Part shown: piece by piece, positions 1-7,716 of the stretch | Layout: every line of letters begins with the position of its first letter | How positions within the stretch are numbered: position 1 is the first letter of the stretch | Assembly: GCA_020024455.1 (NCBI GenBank) | Contig: JAHHTU010000010.1 | Location: forward strand, 1-61,040 | Length of the DNA: 61,040 nt | Reading direction: 5' to 3' | Origin: Anaerotignum sp. | GTDB taxonomy: Bacteria; Bacillota; Clostridia; Lachnospirales; Anaerotignaceae | The notes under the pieces: model-generated | The model's input: the letters and a program-made list of their open reading frames with translations, nothing else | What the model was told of the DNA's origin: nothing | The model's database searches: none | Program-made: the position numbers and the translations under genes

Positions 1-3
1 TTT

Positions 4-76
4 GCTACTGTGGCTCAGTCGGTAGAGCGTCGCCTTGGTAAGGCGGAGGTCACGGGTTCAAGTCCCGTCAGTAGCT
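4..76 (+). tRNA. tRNA-Thr (anticodon GGT)
   Basis: A complete cloverleaf can be drawn. The acceptor arms GCTACTG (4-10) and CAGTAGC (69-75) pair over 7 bp. The anticodon stem TCGCC/GGCGG encloses the loop TTGGTAA, giving anticodon GGT, which reads threonine ACC/ACT codons. The T arm has GGGTTCAAGTCCC. CCA is not encoded, so it must be added after transcription. A terminator follows within 5 bases. The promoter lies outside the window, and other tRNA genes may precede this one. Confidence 0.97.
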
Positions 77-80
77 TTGC

Positions 81-110
81 AAACCACCTATCGTTTTTAG
101 GTGGTTTTTT
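81..110 (+). terminator. Intrinsic terminator of the tRNA-Thr transcript
   Basis: AAACCACCT (81-89) pairs with AGGTGGTTT (99-107) over 9 bp with a 9-nt loop and runs into a T tract. It separates the tRNA from the aromatic operon. Confidence 0.9.
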
Positions 111-197
111 GTTTTGTTCAAATTCACGCAATCTGTATAAAAATGCATGAAAGTTTCTTGCAATTTGCACAGAATACAAATTTTTCGATCAGAGGGG

Positions 198-226
198 TTT
201 ACTTTCGTTTTGCTTTGTGCTAGTAT
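198..226 (+). promoter_or_regulatory. SigA-type promoter of the aromatic operon
   Basis: The -35 box TTTACT (198-203) and -10 box TAGTAT (221-226) are 17 bp apart. The predicted start near 233 gives a leader of about 268 nt before aroF, which contains the leader peptide and the attenuator. Confidence 0.75.
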
Positions 227-257
227 GAGGAAAATAACTTGACGAAAGAGGTTGCTG

Positions 258-338
258 ATGATGATAACCAATCCAATCAATATGGTTTCCACAACTGCAT
301 ACTTTTATTTTTACCGTGTTTTCAGACATTCCAAGTGA
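258..338 (+). CDS. Tyr/Phe-rich leader peptide of the aromatic operon
   Basis: This 26-codon reading frame starts ATG ATG at 258 and ends TGA at 336-338. A purine-rich ribosome site (AAAGAGG, 245-251) lies 6 bases before the first ATG. Residues 15-22 read YFYFYRVF, so six of eight codons (300-323) are Tyr or Phe; there is no Trp. The gene lies between the operon promoter and an intrinsic terminator, ahead of genes for Tyr and Phe synthesis. That is the layout of attenuation leader peptides such as PheL. The codon run and signals are visible in the sequence; the regulatory role is inferred. The peptide itself probably has no other function. Confidence 0.8.
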   Translation: MMITNPINMVSTTAYFYFYRVFRHSK

Positions 339-348
339 ATTTTACTGT

Positions 349-444
349 TAAGAAAAGACGGTTCGTTTTGTTGTTTTTTTCTTATGAAGAAAGTCAGCGT
401 ATATACAAAGACTTCGCAGTGAAATTCGCTGCGAGGTCTTTCTT
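349..444 (+). promoter_or_regulatory. Competing hairpins of the aromatic-operon attenuator
   Basis: Three alternative pairings can be drawn. (A) TAAGAAAA 349-356 pairs with TTTTCTTA 377-384. (B) TTTCTT 378-383 pairs with AAGAAA 387-392. (C) AAGAAAG 387-393 pairs with CTTTCTT 438-444, and CAGCG 395-399 with CGCTG 427-431. C uses the 3' arm of the terminator and so excludes it. B blocks C, and A blocks B. A ribosome stalled on the Tyr/Phe codons leaves A free, which favours C and read-through. A ribosome that reaches the stop codon covers A, which favours B and termination. The pairings were found by eye; the switching logic is inferred. Confidence 0.5.
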
Positions 445-462
445 TATTTTTGGGATTTTTTT
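407..462 (+). terminator. Attenuator terminator in the aroF leader
   Basis: The arms 407-419 (AAAGACTTCGCAG) and 429-441 (CTGCGAGGTCTTT) pair over 13 bp with one G-U pair and a 9-nt loop. T-rich DNA follows (442-462). The hairpin ends about 40 bases before the aroF start, so it can only act on operon read-through, as expected of an attenuator. Confidence 0.8.
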
Positions 463-500
463 CAACACAACAGAAATGAGATACAAAGGAGGATTTGGAT

Positions 501-1520
501 ATGATTGTTGTATTAAAACAAAATGTAGCACAAGAACAGGTTGAAAATTTGAAAAATTGGATACACAGTTTGGGGATTGAAACCCATGTTTCCGTAGGAA
601 AGATACACACCATCATTGGTTTGGTGGGAGATACTTCACAGGTAGACATGGATTTGGTGGGTTCTTTGGATATTGTGGAAAGTGTCAAAAGAATTCAAGA
701 ACCATTCAAAAATGCAAACAGTAAGTTTCATGGAGCACCGTTGGTGGTAGATGTTGGCGGTGTCAAAATTGGTGGTGGTCATTTCCAAATCATTGCAGGC
801 CCTTGCTCCGTGGAATCGGAAGAACAAGTATGTTATGTGGCAGAATGTGTCAAAAAATCCGGTGCAGGTTTGCTCAGAGGCGGTGCATTCAAACCCCGTA
901 CTTCTCCATATGCATTCCAAGGCTTGAAAGGCGAAGGCATTACACTCTTGCAAGAGGCAAAAATAAAAACAGGATTGCCCATTGTATCGGAAATTATGAA
1001 TATTTCCCATTTGGAAATGTTTGAGCCTGTGGACGTGATACAGGTCGGTGCAAGAAATATGCAAAATTTCGATTTGTTGCGGGAATTGGGAAAAGTCAGA
1101 AAACCCATTTTGTTGAAAAGAGGACTTGCAAACACCATTGATGAATGGTTGATGAGTGCGGAATACATCATGGCAGGCGGGAATGAAAATGTCATTTTGT
1201 GCGAAAGAGGGATTCGAACATTTGAAACCAGAACAAGAAACACATTGGATTTATCCGTCATTCCTGTGTTGAAAAAATTGACACATTTACCCATTATTGT
1301 AGACCCCAGCCACGCATTGGGCTACGCACATATGGTAAAACCCATGGCAATGGCGGCAACGGCTGCGGGGGCAGATGGTTTGATGATTGAAGTGCATAAC
1401 GAACCGGCAAAAGCATTGTGTGATGGGGCACAATCTTTGACACCGCAGGCATTTGACGATGTGGCAAAAGCGGTATTCCAAATCAGACCATTTGCTTGCA
1501 AATTCAACGAAAACGAATAA
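501..1520 (+). CDS. aroF: 3-deoxy-7-phosphoheptulonate (DAHP) synthase
   Basis: This enzyme condenses phosphoenolpyruvate and erythrose 4-phosphate to DAHP, the first step of the shikimate pathway. The 339-residue protein has a short N-terminal regulatory domain (about 1-70, beginning MIVVLKQN) followed by a TIM barrel with the family motifs AGPCSVES and KPRTSPYAFQG. This is the Thermotoga/Bacillus-like type I beta form, in which the N-terminal domain usually carries feedback inhibition. The start at ATG 501 is chosen over an upstream in-frame TTG at 495 because AAAGGAGG (485-492) is well spaced for 501. It is the first gene of the operon, downstream of the attenuator. Confidence 0.96.
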   Translation: MIVVLKQNVAQEQVENLKNWIHSLGIETHVSVGKIHTIIGLVGDTSQVDMDLVGSLDIVESVKRIQEPFKNANSKFHGAPLVVDVGGVKIGGGHFQIIAGPCSVESEEQVCYVAECVKKSGAGLLRGGAFKPRTSPYAFQGLKGEGITLLQEAKIKTGLPIVSEIMNISHLEMFEPVDVIQVGARNMQNFDLLRELGKVRKPILLKRGLANTIDEWLMSAEYIMAGGNENVILCERGIRTFETRTRNTLDLSVIPVLKKLTHLPIIVDPSHALGYAHMVKPMAMAATAAGADGLMIEVHNEPAKALCDGAQSLTPQAFDDVAKAVFQIRPFACKFNENE

Positions 1521-1544
1521 AAAAATCAGAAAGAGGTGGCAGAT

Positions 1545-2393
1545 ATGAAAATCGGTGTTGTGGGCTTGGGACTGATTGGTGGTTCTTTGGCAAAGGCAAT
1601 CAAACAAAAAACAAATCATGAAGTGATTGGTTGGGACAATACAGAGCAAGTGCGACTGGCTGCAATCATGGCACAGGCAGTGGATACTTGTATGGAAAAC
1701 GGCAATCCAAAAGATTGCGATGTGGTGCTTTTGGCACTGTACCCACAGGCAACGATTGATTATGTGACACAATATGCAGCGGTATTCAAAAAAAATGCAT
1801 TGGTGGCAGACTGTGCAGGGGTAAAGCGTTTGGTGTGTGACGGTGTGCAGGAAATTGCAAAACAACATGATTTTGTGTTTGTGGGGGCACACCCGATGGC
1901 TGGTATAGAACGCTCCGGATTCACCTATTCCAAAGCAGATTTATTCGATGGTACAACCATGATTTTAACACCTTATACCGGTACAGATATCAAAGATGTG
2001 AATACTTTGAGTATGTTATGCAAAAGCATTGGGTTTGGACGTATGCAAGTCACCACACCCCAAGAACATGACCAAATGATTGCATATACTTCGCAACTGG
2101 CTCATGTGGTTTCCAGTGCATATATCAAAAGTGAACTTTCTCCAAAATTTCGTGGATTTTCCGCAGGAAGTTTTCATGACATGACAAGGGTTGCAAAATT
2201 GAATGAAACCATGTGGACAGAATTGTTTTTGGAAAATAAAGACTATTTGGCAGAGGAAATTGACACTTTGATTGCAAGACTGCAAGCATACAGTGATGCC
2301 ATACACAAAGGCAATGCACAACAATTAAAAGCATTATTGCAAGATGGCAAACAAAAACGCCTTGCCATAGAGGAAAACAAAGCATTTGATTGA
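1545..2393 (+). CDS. tyrA: Prephenate dehydrogenase
   Basis: TyrA oxidatively decarboxylates prephenate to 4-hydroxyphenylpyruvate, the precursor of tyrosine. The 282-residue protein opens with a Rossmann NAD(P) motif (VVGLGLIGGS) and has the family motif GAHPMAGIERSG. The length fits the catalytic core alone, with no room for a C-terminal ACT domain. Allosteric feedback on this enzyme may therefore be absent, leaving control to aroF and the attenuator (inference). The start at ATG 1545 fits the AAAGAGGTGG site; a GTG at 1536 inside that site is less likely. It lies 24 bases after aroF. Confidence 0.95.
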   Translation: MKIGVVGLGLIGGSLAKAIKQKTNHEVIGWDNTEQVRLAAIMAQAVDTCMENGNPKDCDVVLLALYPQATIDYVTQYAAVFKKNALVADCAGVKRLVCDGVQEIAKQHDFVFVGAHPMAGIERSGFTYSKADLFDGTTMILTPYTGTDIKDVNTLSMLCKSIGFGRMQVTTPQEHDQMIAYTSQLAHVVSSAYIKSELSPKFRGFSAGSFHDMTRVAKLNETMWTELFLENKDYLAEEIDTLIARLQAYSDAIHKGNAQQLKALLQDGKQKRLAIEENKAFD

Positions 2394-2405
2394 GGAAGTG
2401 AAACG

Positions 2406-3464
2406 ATGAAAACGGTAACGGTGCATACAAAAACACCTTATGACATTTATATTGGAGCGGGCATACGCACACAAATTGGCGAACAAATGAAAAAACAGAT
2501 TGCACCTTGTAAAGCGGCAATCATCACAGATGATGTTGTTTTTGGATTGTATGCAACACAGGTGCGGCAATCCTTGGAACAGGCAGGCTATACGGTATGT
2601 GCATATGCATTTTCGGCAGGGGAAGCCTCCAAAACAATCACCACATGGAGCAATATTTTGGAATTTCTGGCAGAGCAGGAAATGACAAGAAAAGATGTCA
2701 TTGTCGCATTGGGTGGCGGCGTTGTGGGAGATATGGCGGGCTTTGCGGCAGCGGTATATCAAAGAGGGATTACTTTTGTGCAAATACCAACCACATTTTT
2801 GGCAGCCATTGATGCCTCTGTGGGCGGCAAAACAGCCATTGACCTCAAAGCAGGAAAAAACCTTGCAGGGGCATTCCATCAACCCCGTATGGTACTTTGT
2901 GATACAGAGATATTGCAACAGTTGCCACAATCCATATTTGCAGATGGCATAGCAGAAGCGTTGAAATACGGCGTGCTTGGCAATCAGGATTTATTTGTAC
3001 AGATTGCAGAGGCAGGGATACACAGTCATTTGGACGAAATTGTGGAAATGTGTGTGTCTATGAAACGGGATATTGTGGAAAAAGACGAAACGGAACAGGG
3101 CGATAGAAAGTTATTGAATTTGGGGCATACATTTGGACACGCCATAGAATGGAACAGTGCTTTTTGTATGTCGCATGGGCAAGCGGTTGGCATTGGCATG
3201 GTATTGGTCGCAAGAGCCGCAGAGCATATGGGAAAAGCGAAAAAAGGATTGACAGAACAAATTGAAAAAGCATTGCAACAACATGGATTGCCCATACATT
3301 GTATGTATACAGCAAAAGAGCTGACAGCAGGCATACTGCATGACAAAAAACGAAAAGGAAATATCATACAATTTGTGTTTCCGTATGAGATTGGGCATTG
3401 TGAAATTGTGGATATTGCGGTTTCCGATGTGGAGGCATTGGCAAATATCGCAATCGGAAAATAG
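2406..3464 (+). CDS. aroB: 3-dehydroquinate synthase
   Basis: AroB is an NAD-dependent, metal-dependent cyclase that turns DAHP into 3-dehydroquinate, the second shikimate step. The 352-residue protein has the glycine-rich NAD/substrate region (ALGGGVVGDMAGFAAAVY) and the family segment KTAIDLKAGKNLAGAFHQP. The later segment NLGHTFGHAIE carries the metal-binding histidines. Length is normal for the family. It begins 12 bases after tyrA with a GAGGAAGTG ribosome site. Confidence 0.96.
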   Translation: MKTVTVHTKTPYDIYIGAGIRTQIGEQMKKQIAPCKAAIITDDVVFGLYATQVRQSLEQAGYTVCAYAFSAGEASKTITTWSNILEFLAEQEMTRKDVIVALGGGVVGDMAGFAAAVYQRGITFVQIPTTFLAAIDASVGGKTAIDLKAGKNLAGAFHQPRMVLCDTEILQQLPQSIFADGIAEALKYGVLGNQDLFVQIAEAGIHSHLDEIVEMCVSMKRDIVEKDETEQGDRKLLNLGHTFGHAIEWNSAFCMSHGQAVGIGMVLVARAAEHMGKAKKGLTEQIEKALQQHGLPIHCMYTAKELTAGILHDKKRKGNIIQFVFPYEIGHCEIVDIAVSDVEALANIAIGK

Positions 3465-3475
3465 GCAGGTGGCAT

Positions 3476-4741
3476 ATGAATATCAAAGTAGGAACAGCAC
3501 CATTACAAGGAACAATTACCATACCTGCATCAAAATCAGATGTACATCGGTTATTGATTGCGGCATCGTTGGCAGATGCACCAACAGAAATTTTGTTGCA
3601 AGGGTGTTCTGCGGATATAGAGGCTACCATACGATGTATGCAGAATTTGGGGGCAGAGATACAGAAAACGGCGTATGGTGTGCAAGTGATACCCATAGAG
3701 AAACAGACAGAAACAGCTATATTGGATTGTGGGGAAAGTGGTTCTACCCTGCGGTTTTTGTTGCCGATTGTGGCGGCATTGGGCAAAAATGCATGGGTGG
3801 AGGGCAAAGGCAGATTGCCCCAACGCCCCATTGCAGTTATCACAGAAACATTGCGGGAACATGGCTGTACCGTCAGTGCAAATGGTTTGCCTTTGGAATT
3901 GTCGGGGCAATTATGCGGTGGTAGGTTTGTATTGCCTGCCAATATCAGCTCCCAATTTTTGACAGGGTTTTTGTTTGCATTGCCCTTACTGGAACAAGAC
4001 AGCGAAATCATACTGACAACGGAAATACAATCTAAGGGTTATTTGGATATGACGTTAGATACCTTGCAAACATTCGGTATTGTGATACAGCAAACCGAAA
4101 CAGGATTTTTTGTCAAAGGAAACCAGCAATATCATACACCAAAACGGATACAGGCAGATGGGGATTGGTCAAATGTTGCGTTTTGGTTGGCGGCAGGGGC
4201 GACCACAAAGCCTATCACTTGTTATGGATTGCGACAGGACAGCAAACAAGGGGATAAACAAATTTTGGAAATATTAAAACAATTCGGTGCAGATGTAGCA
4301 GTGGCAGAAAACAGTGTGACGCTACGCCCCAACCGATTAAAAGGTTGCCGCATGGATATGGCACAAATTCCCGATATGTTGCCTATTTTGTGTATGGTGG
4401 CAGCAGTGGCAGAAGGGAAAACAGAGCTTTACAATGCAGGGCGTTTGCGTATCAAAGAAAGTGACCGATTGGCAGCCATGACAGAGGTGTTGCAAGCATT
4501 TGGCGTAACGGTGGAAGAATATCCCGAAAGCATTTGTATCTACGGCAACAGCCACACAAAAACGGAAACAGAAGTTTGTATCCATGGGCATAACGACCAT
4601 CGCATTGTGATGGCAGCAGCCATTGGTGCAACCATATTACAGCAAAAAATCGTGATAGAAGGGGCGGAAGCGGTTTCCAAATCGTATCCAAACTTTTTTG
4701 CGGAATTTGTAAAACTGGGAGGTGATGCAGATGTCCTCTAA
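3476..4741 (+). CDS. aroA: 3-phosphoshikimate 1-carboxyvinyltransferase (EPSP synthase)
   Basis: AroA transfers the enolpyruvyl group of PEP to shikimate 3-phosphate. The 421-residue protein shows PASKSDVHRLLIAASLA near the N terminus (substrate-binding Lys-Ser and Arg), ESGSTLRFLLPI, RIKESDRLAAM and GHNDHRIVMAAA near the C terminus, all family landmarks. The SGST form in place of SGTT resembles class II type enzymes. Its last 11 bases overlap aroC, which suggests coupled translation. No aroK, which would supply shikimate 3-phosphate, is in this operon. Confidence 0.96.
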   Translation: MNIKVGTAPLQGTITIPASKSDVHRLLIAASLADAPTEILLQGCSADIEATIRCMQNLGAEIQKTAYGVQVIPIEKQTETAILDCGESGSTLRFLLPIVAALGKNAWVEGKGRLPQRPIAVITETLREHGCTVSANGLPLELSGQLCGGRFVLPANISSQFLTGFLFALPLLEQDSEIILTTEIQSKGYLDMTLDTLQTFGIVIQQTETGFFVKGNQQYHTPKRIQADGDWSNVAFWLAAGATTKPITCYGLRQDSKQGDKQILEILKQFGADVAVAENSVTLRPNRLKGCRMDMAQIPDMLPILCMVAAVAEGKTELYNAGRLRIKESDRLAAMTEVLQAFGVTVEEYPESICIYGNSHTKTETEVCIHGHNDHRIVMAAAIGATILQQKIVIEGAEAVSKSYPNFFAEFVKLGGDADVL

Positions 4742-5822
4742 TTTTGGAGAACGTTTGAAAATTTCGATATTCGGGCAATCCCATTCCGATGCCATCGGCG
4801 TGAATATAGACGGCTTGCCTGTGGGAGAATACATTGATTTGGAGCAGGTGCAGGCGTTTTTACAAAGACGGGCACCGGGGCAAAACGCATATAGCACAAC
4901 CAGAACAGAAGCAGATGTGCCGAAAGTGCTGTCCGGATTGTGGCAGGACAGAACCTGCGGTGCACCGCTTTGTGCCATGATAGAGAACACTGACACACGC
5001 TCCAAAGATTACAGCAATTTGAGAAAAATGCCAAGACCCGGACACGCAGATTATACAGCGGCAGTGAAATATCAAGGGTTTCAGGATTATCGAGGGGGCG
5101 GGCATTTCTCCGGCAGACTCACAGCACCGCTTTGCTTTGCAGGAGCGGTTTGTATGCAGATATTGGAGAGAAAAGGTATCACCATTGGAGCACATATTGC
5201 CGCTATCAAACAGTGTCAGGATACCAGTTGGGATACCGTAAACATCACAGCACAAATGTTGCAAGATGTCACAAAAAAAACATTTCCCACCATAGACGAC
5301 AAAGCAGGGGAACAAATGCAGGCAGTGATTGCACAGGCAAAAGCAGAACAAAACTCTGTCGGTGGTATCATTGAGGCGGTTGCGGTTGGTTTGCCCGTGG
5401 GTTTGGGAGAGCCGATGTTTGACGGCATAGAAAGCAAAGTTGCCGCTTTGTTGTATGCCATTCCTGCGGTCAAAGGCGTGGAGTTTGGGGCAGGATTTGC
5501 GGCGGCAACTATGATGGGCTCTATGCACAATGATGATTTCTATTATGATGCGGCAGGTAATATAAAAACAAAAACAAACCATCATGGCGGTAGTTTGGGC
5601 GGTATTTCCAGCGGTATGCCGTTGGTGGTGCGTGCGGCGTTTAAGCCAACACCTTCCATCTCACAGGAACAGCAAACCATTGGTTGGGAAACCAAACGGA
5701 ATGAAACATTGCGTATTGTGGGACGGCATGACCCTTGTATTGTGCCAAGGGCAGTGCCTTGCGTGGAGGCGGCGATTGCCATTGCATTGTTGGATTTATA
5801 TTTGTTGCAATACAGAGGATAG
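4731..5822 (+). CDS. aroC: Chorismate synthase
   Basis: AroC makes chorismate from EPSP with reduced FMN. The 363-residue protein starts MSSNFGERLKISIFGQSH, a variant of the family SFGESHG signature, and has RPGHADYTAAVKY and GGGHFSGRLTA, the FMN and substrate region. The start at ATG 4731 follows a GGGAGGTG site inside aroA. In-frame GTG 4722 and ATG 4725 lie within that site and are rejected. Translation is probably coupled to aroA. Confidence 0.96.
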   Translation: MSSNFGERLKISIFGQSHSDAIGVNIDGLPVGEYIDLEQVQAFLQRRAPGQNAYSTTRTEADVPKVLSGLWQDRTCGAPLCAMIENTDTRSKDYSNLRKMPRPGHADYTAAVKYQGFQDYRGGGHFSGRLTAPLCFAGAVCMQILERKGITIGAHIAAIKQCQDTSWDTVNITAQMLQDVTKKTFPTIDDKAGEQMQAVIAQAKAEQNSVGGIIEAVAVGLPVGLGEPMFDGIESKVAALLYAIPAVKGVEFGAGFAAATMMGSMHNDDFYYDAAGNIKTKTNHHGGSLGGISSGMPLVVRAAFKPTPSISQEQQTIGWETKRNETLRIVGRHDPCIVPRAVPCVEAAIAIALLDLYLLQYRG

Positions 5823-5835
5823 GGAGTGAAGATAC

Positions 5836-6978
5836 ATGGACTTGGAACAGCTGAGAACACAAATCAATGAAATTGATACAAAAATGGTAGATTTGTTTGT
5901 ACAAAGAATGCAGGTTGCCGCAGAGATTGCATCTGCAAAAGCAGAAAAACATCTGCCTGTGTTGGACAAAAAAAGAGAAAAATTGGTTTTGGAGAAAATT
6001 ATGAACCAGGCAGGGGAAGAGTTTGCTTTGTATGCCAATACGTTGTACCAAACCATGTTCGATGTCAGCAGAAGTTATCAGGCAGGGATTTTGCAAAAAG
6101 ACAACGATTTGCTCACACAAATCAAAGCACGGGTACAACAGCCGTTGATGGAATTTCCAAAAAGAGCGGTTGTGGCTTGCCAAGGGACAGAGGGTTCTTA
6201 TGCGGCCCGTGCCTGTGGGCGTTTGTTTGATATGCCAAATATGATGTTTTTTGAAAGTTTTGAAAATGTATTTGAGGCAGTGGAGAAGGGAATGTGTGCG
6301 TATGGCATATTGCCTTTGGAAAACAGCACTGCCGGTTCTGTGACGGAAGTGTATGATTTGATGGTGCAACATCAATTTTATATTGTCAGAAGTCTGAAAT
6401 TGCATATCCACCATATGCTTTTGGCAAAAGAAGGAACAGAACTTTCACAAATCAAAGAAATTGTATCCCATGAACAGGCGTTACAGCAATGCAGTGCATT
6501 TTTGAAAGCATTGCCAAATGTAAAAATCACAAAATTTGCAAATACCGCAATGGCAGCAAAATATGTCGCAGAAAGCGAAAGAACAGACATTGCAGCCATT
6601 GCATCGGAAGATTGTGCGAGCCTGTATGGTTTATCGGTTGTGCATGATGCGATACAAAACCATGCACATAACGACACAAGATTTATTTGTATTGCAAAAA
6701 ATATGGAACTGTATGCAGGAGCAAACAAAATCAGCCTGTTGCTGTCTTTGGCACACGAACCGGGGGCGTTGTATCAAATGCTTGGTAAAATTGCGGCACA
6801 TCATATCAATTTGAGCAAACTGGAAAGCCGTCCGATTGCAGGCAGAGATTTTGCATTTTGTTTTTATTTTGATTTGGAAGCCTCTGTATTCTCAAAAGAG
6901 GTGCAAACATTGCTCCAAGATATGCAAAGTCAGGCAAAACAACTGTCGTTTTTGGGTTGTTATGCAGAAATGGTGTGA
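5836..6978 (+). CDS. pheA: Chorismate mutase/prephenate dehydratase (P-protein)
   Basis: This bifunctional enzyme converts chorismate to prephenate and prephenate to phenylpyruvate. Of 380 residues, about 1-85 form an AroQ-type chorismate mutase helix bundle (MDLEQLRTQINEID...). About 110-285 form the dehydratase, with GTEGSYAA and LPLENSTAGSVTEVYDL. The C-terminal ACT domain (about 295-375) carries the ESRP Phe-binding motif, so the enzyme is probably inhibited by phenylalanine. Its mutase domain also supplies prephenate for tyrA, because no other chorismate mutase is seen in the operon. Confidence 0.96.
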   Translation: MDLEQLRTQINEIDTKMVDLFVQRMQVAAEIASAKAEKHLPVLDKKREKLVLEKIMNQAGEEFALYANTLYQTMFDVSRSYQAGILQKDNDLLTQIKARVQQPLMEFPKRAVVACQGTEGSYAARACGRLFDMPNMMFFESFENVFEAVEKGMCAYGILPLENSTAGSVTEVYDLMVQHQFYIVRSLKLHIHHMLLAKEGTELSQIKEIVSHEQALQQCSAFLKALPNVKITKFANTAMAAKYVAESERTDIAAIASEDCASLYGLSVVHDAIQNHAHNDTRFICIAKNMELYAGANKISLLLSLAHEPGALYQMLGKIAAHHINLSKLESRPIAGRDFAFCFYFDLEASVFSKEVQTLLQDMQSQAKQLSFLGCYAEMV

Positions 6979-6990
6979 GGGAGTGAGCAG

Positions 6991-7428
6991 ATGCAGATAT
7001 TGGTATTGAATGGCCCGAATTTGAATTTTTTGGGCATTCGGGAAAAACAGATTTACGGTACACAGACATATCAGGATTTGGTAACACAAATAGAACAATA
7101 TTGCCAAGCAGAGGAGATTTCGGTAGAAATTGTGCAATCCAATCATGAAGGGGTGTTGGTAGAGCGGATACAGCAAGCCTATTTTGATAAAACAGACGGT
7201 ATTGTCATCAATCCGGCGGCATATACCCATACCAGCATTGCCATACTCGATGCATTGAAAGCGGTTTCTTTGCCGGCTGTGGAAGTGCATATTTCCGCAG
7301 TGGAGCAAAGAGAAGATTTTCGGAAAGTATCATATGCAGGCATGGCGTGTGAAAAAACGATTGCAGGCAAAGGATTTGCAGGATATTTGGAGGCAATCGC
7401 CTATTTGAAACAAAAGTATGAGAAATAA
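6991..7428 (+). CDS. aroQ: 3-dehydroquinate dehydratase, type II
   Basis: This enzyme dehydrates 3-dehydroquinate to 3-dehydroshikimate. The 145-residue protein has the type II hallmarks: LNGPNLNFLGIRE at the N terminus, the catalytic-loop tyrosine region (QIYGTQTY), NPAAYTHTSIA and VEVHISAVEQRE with the catalytic His. It is the last gene of the operon and a terminator follows immediately. Shikimate dehydrogenase (aroE), the next step, must be elsewhere. Confidence 0.96.
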   Translation: MQILVLNGPNLNFLGIREKQIYGTQTYQDLVTQIEQYCQAEEISVEIVQSNHEGVLVERIQQAYFDKTDGIVINPAAYTHTSIAILDALKAVSLPAVEVHISAVEQREDFRKVSYAGMACEKTIAGKGFAGYLEAIAYLKQKYEK

Positions 7429-7435
7429 AAAAATG

Positions 7436-7467
7436 GGATTTTCCGATGTTGGGAAATCCTTTTTTTG
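7436..7467 (+). terminator. Intrinsic terminator of the aromatic operon
   Basis: GGATTTTCC (7436-7444) pairs with GGGAAATCC (7451-7459) over 9 bp with one T-G pair and a 6-nt loop, followed by eight T residues. Confidence 0.85.
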
Positions 7468-7580
7468 TGAAATACAAAAGATATGCAATTTTTGTGCCAA
7501 ACAAAATCGCAAACTGTCGTTTTGTCTATAAAAATATAGAATGATATTTGCATAAAACCAGAAAAAAACACGTAAATTAC

Positions 7581-7609
7581 TTGTCTTTTTGATGTTGTTA
7601 TATTACAAT
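7581..7609 (+). promoter_or_regulatory. Predicted promoter of the division/cell-wall cluster
   Basis: TTGTCT (7581-7586) and TACAAT (7604-7609) are 17 bp apart, about 100 bp ahead of rsmH. The rest of 7468-7716 is AT-rich and no other gene is seen; there is no mraZ. Confidence 0.45.
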
Positions 7610-7716
7610 GTGGGTAATGATAAGATATAAGATATTTTTATTGTCATAAAATACACTTTTGTAATCATGCAAGGACGTATTTTCAAAATTACAAAAGAAA
7701 GGAAAGGTGTTTTTGT

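Noticed and set aside
407..462. The aroF leader terminator considered as part of a T-box
   Set aside because: No T-box core (GGTGG-ACCGCG type) or Stem I features are present, whereas the valS leader shows both clearly.
239..544. A 101-codon plus-strand frame in the aroF leader
   Set aside because: It runs through the attenuator hairpin and into aroF in another frame; the leader peptide at 258-338 has the ribosome site.
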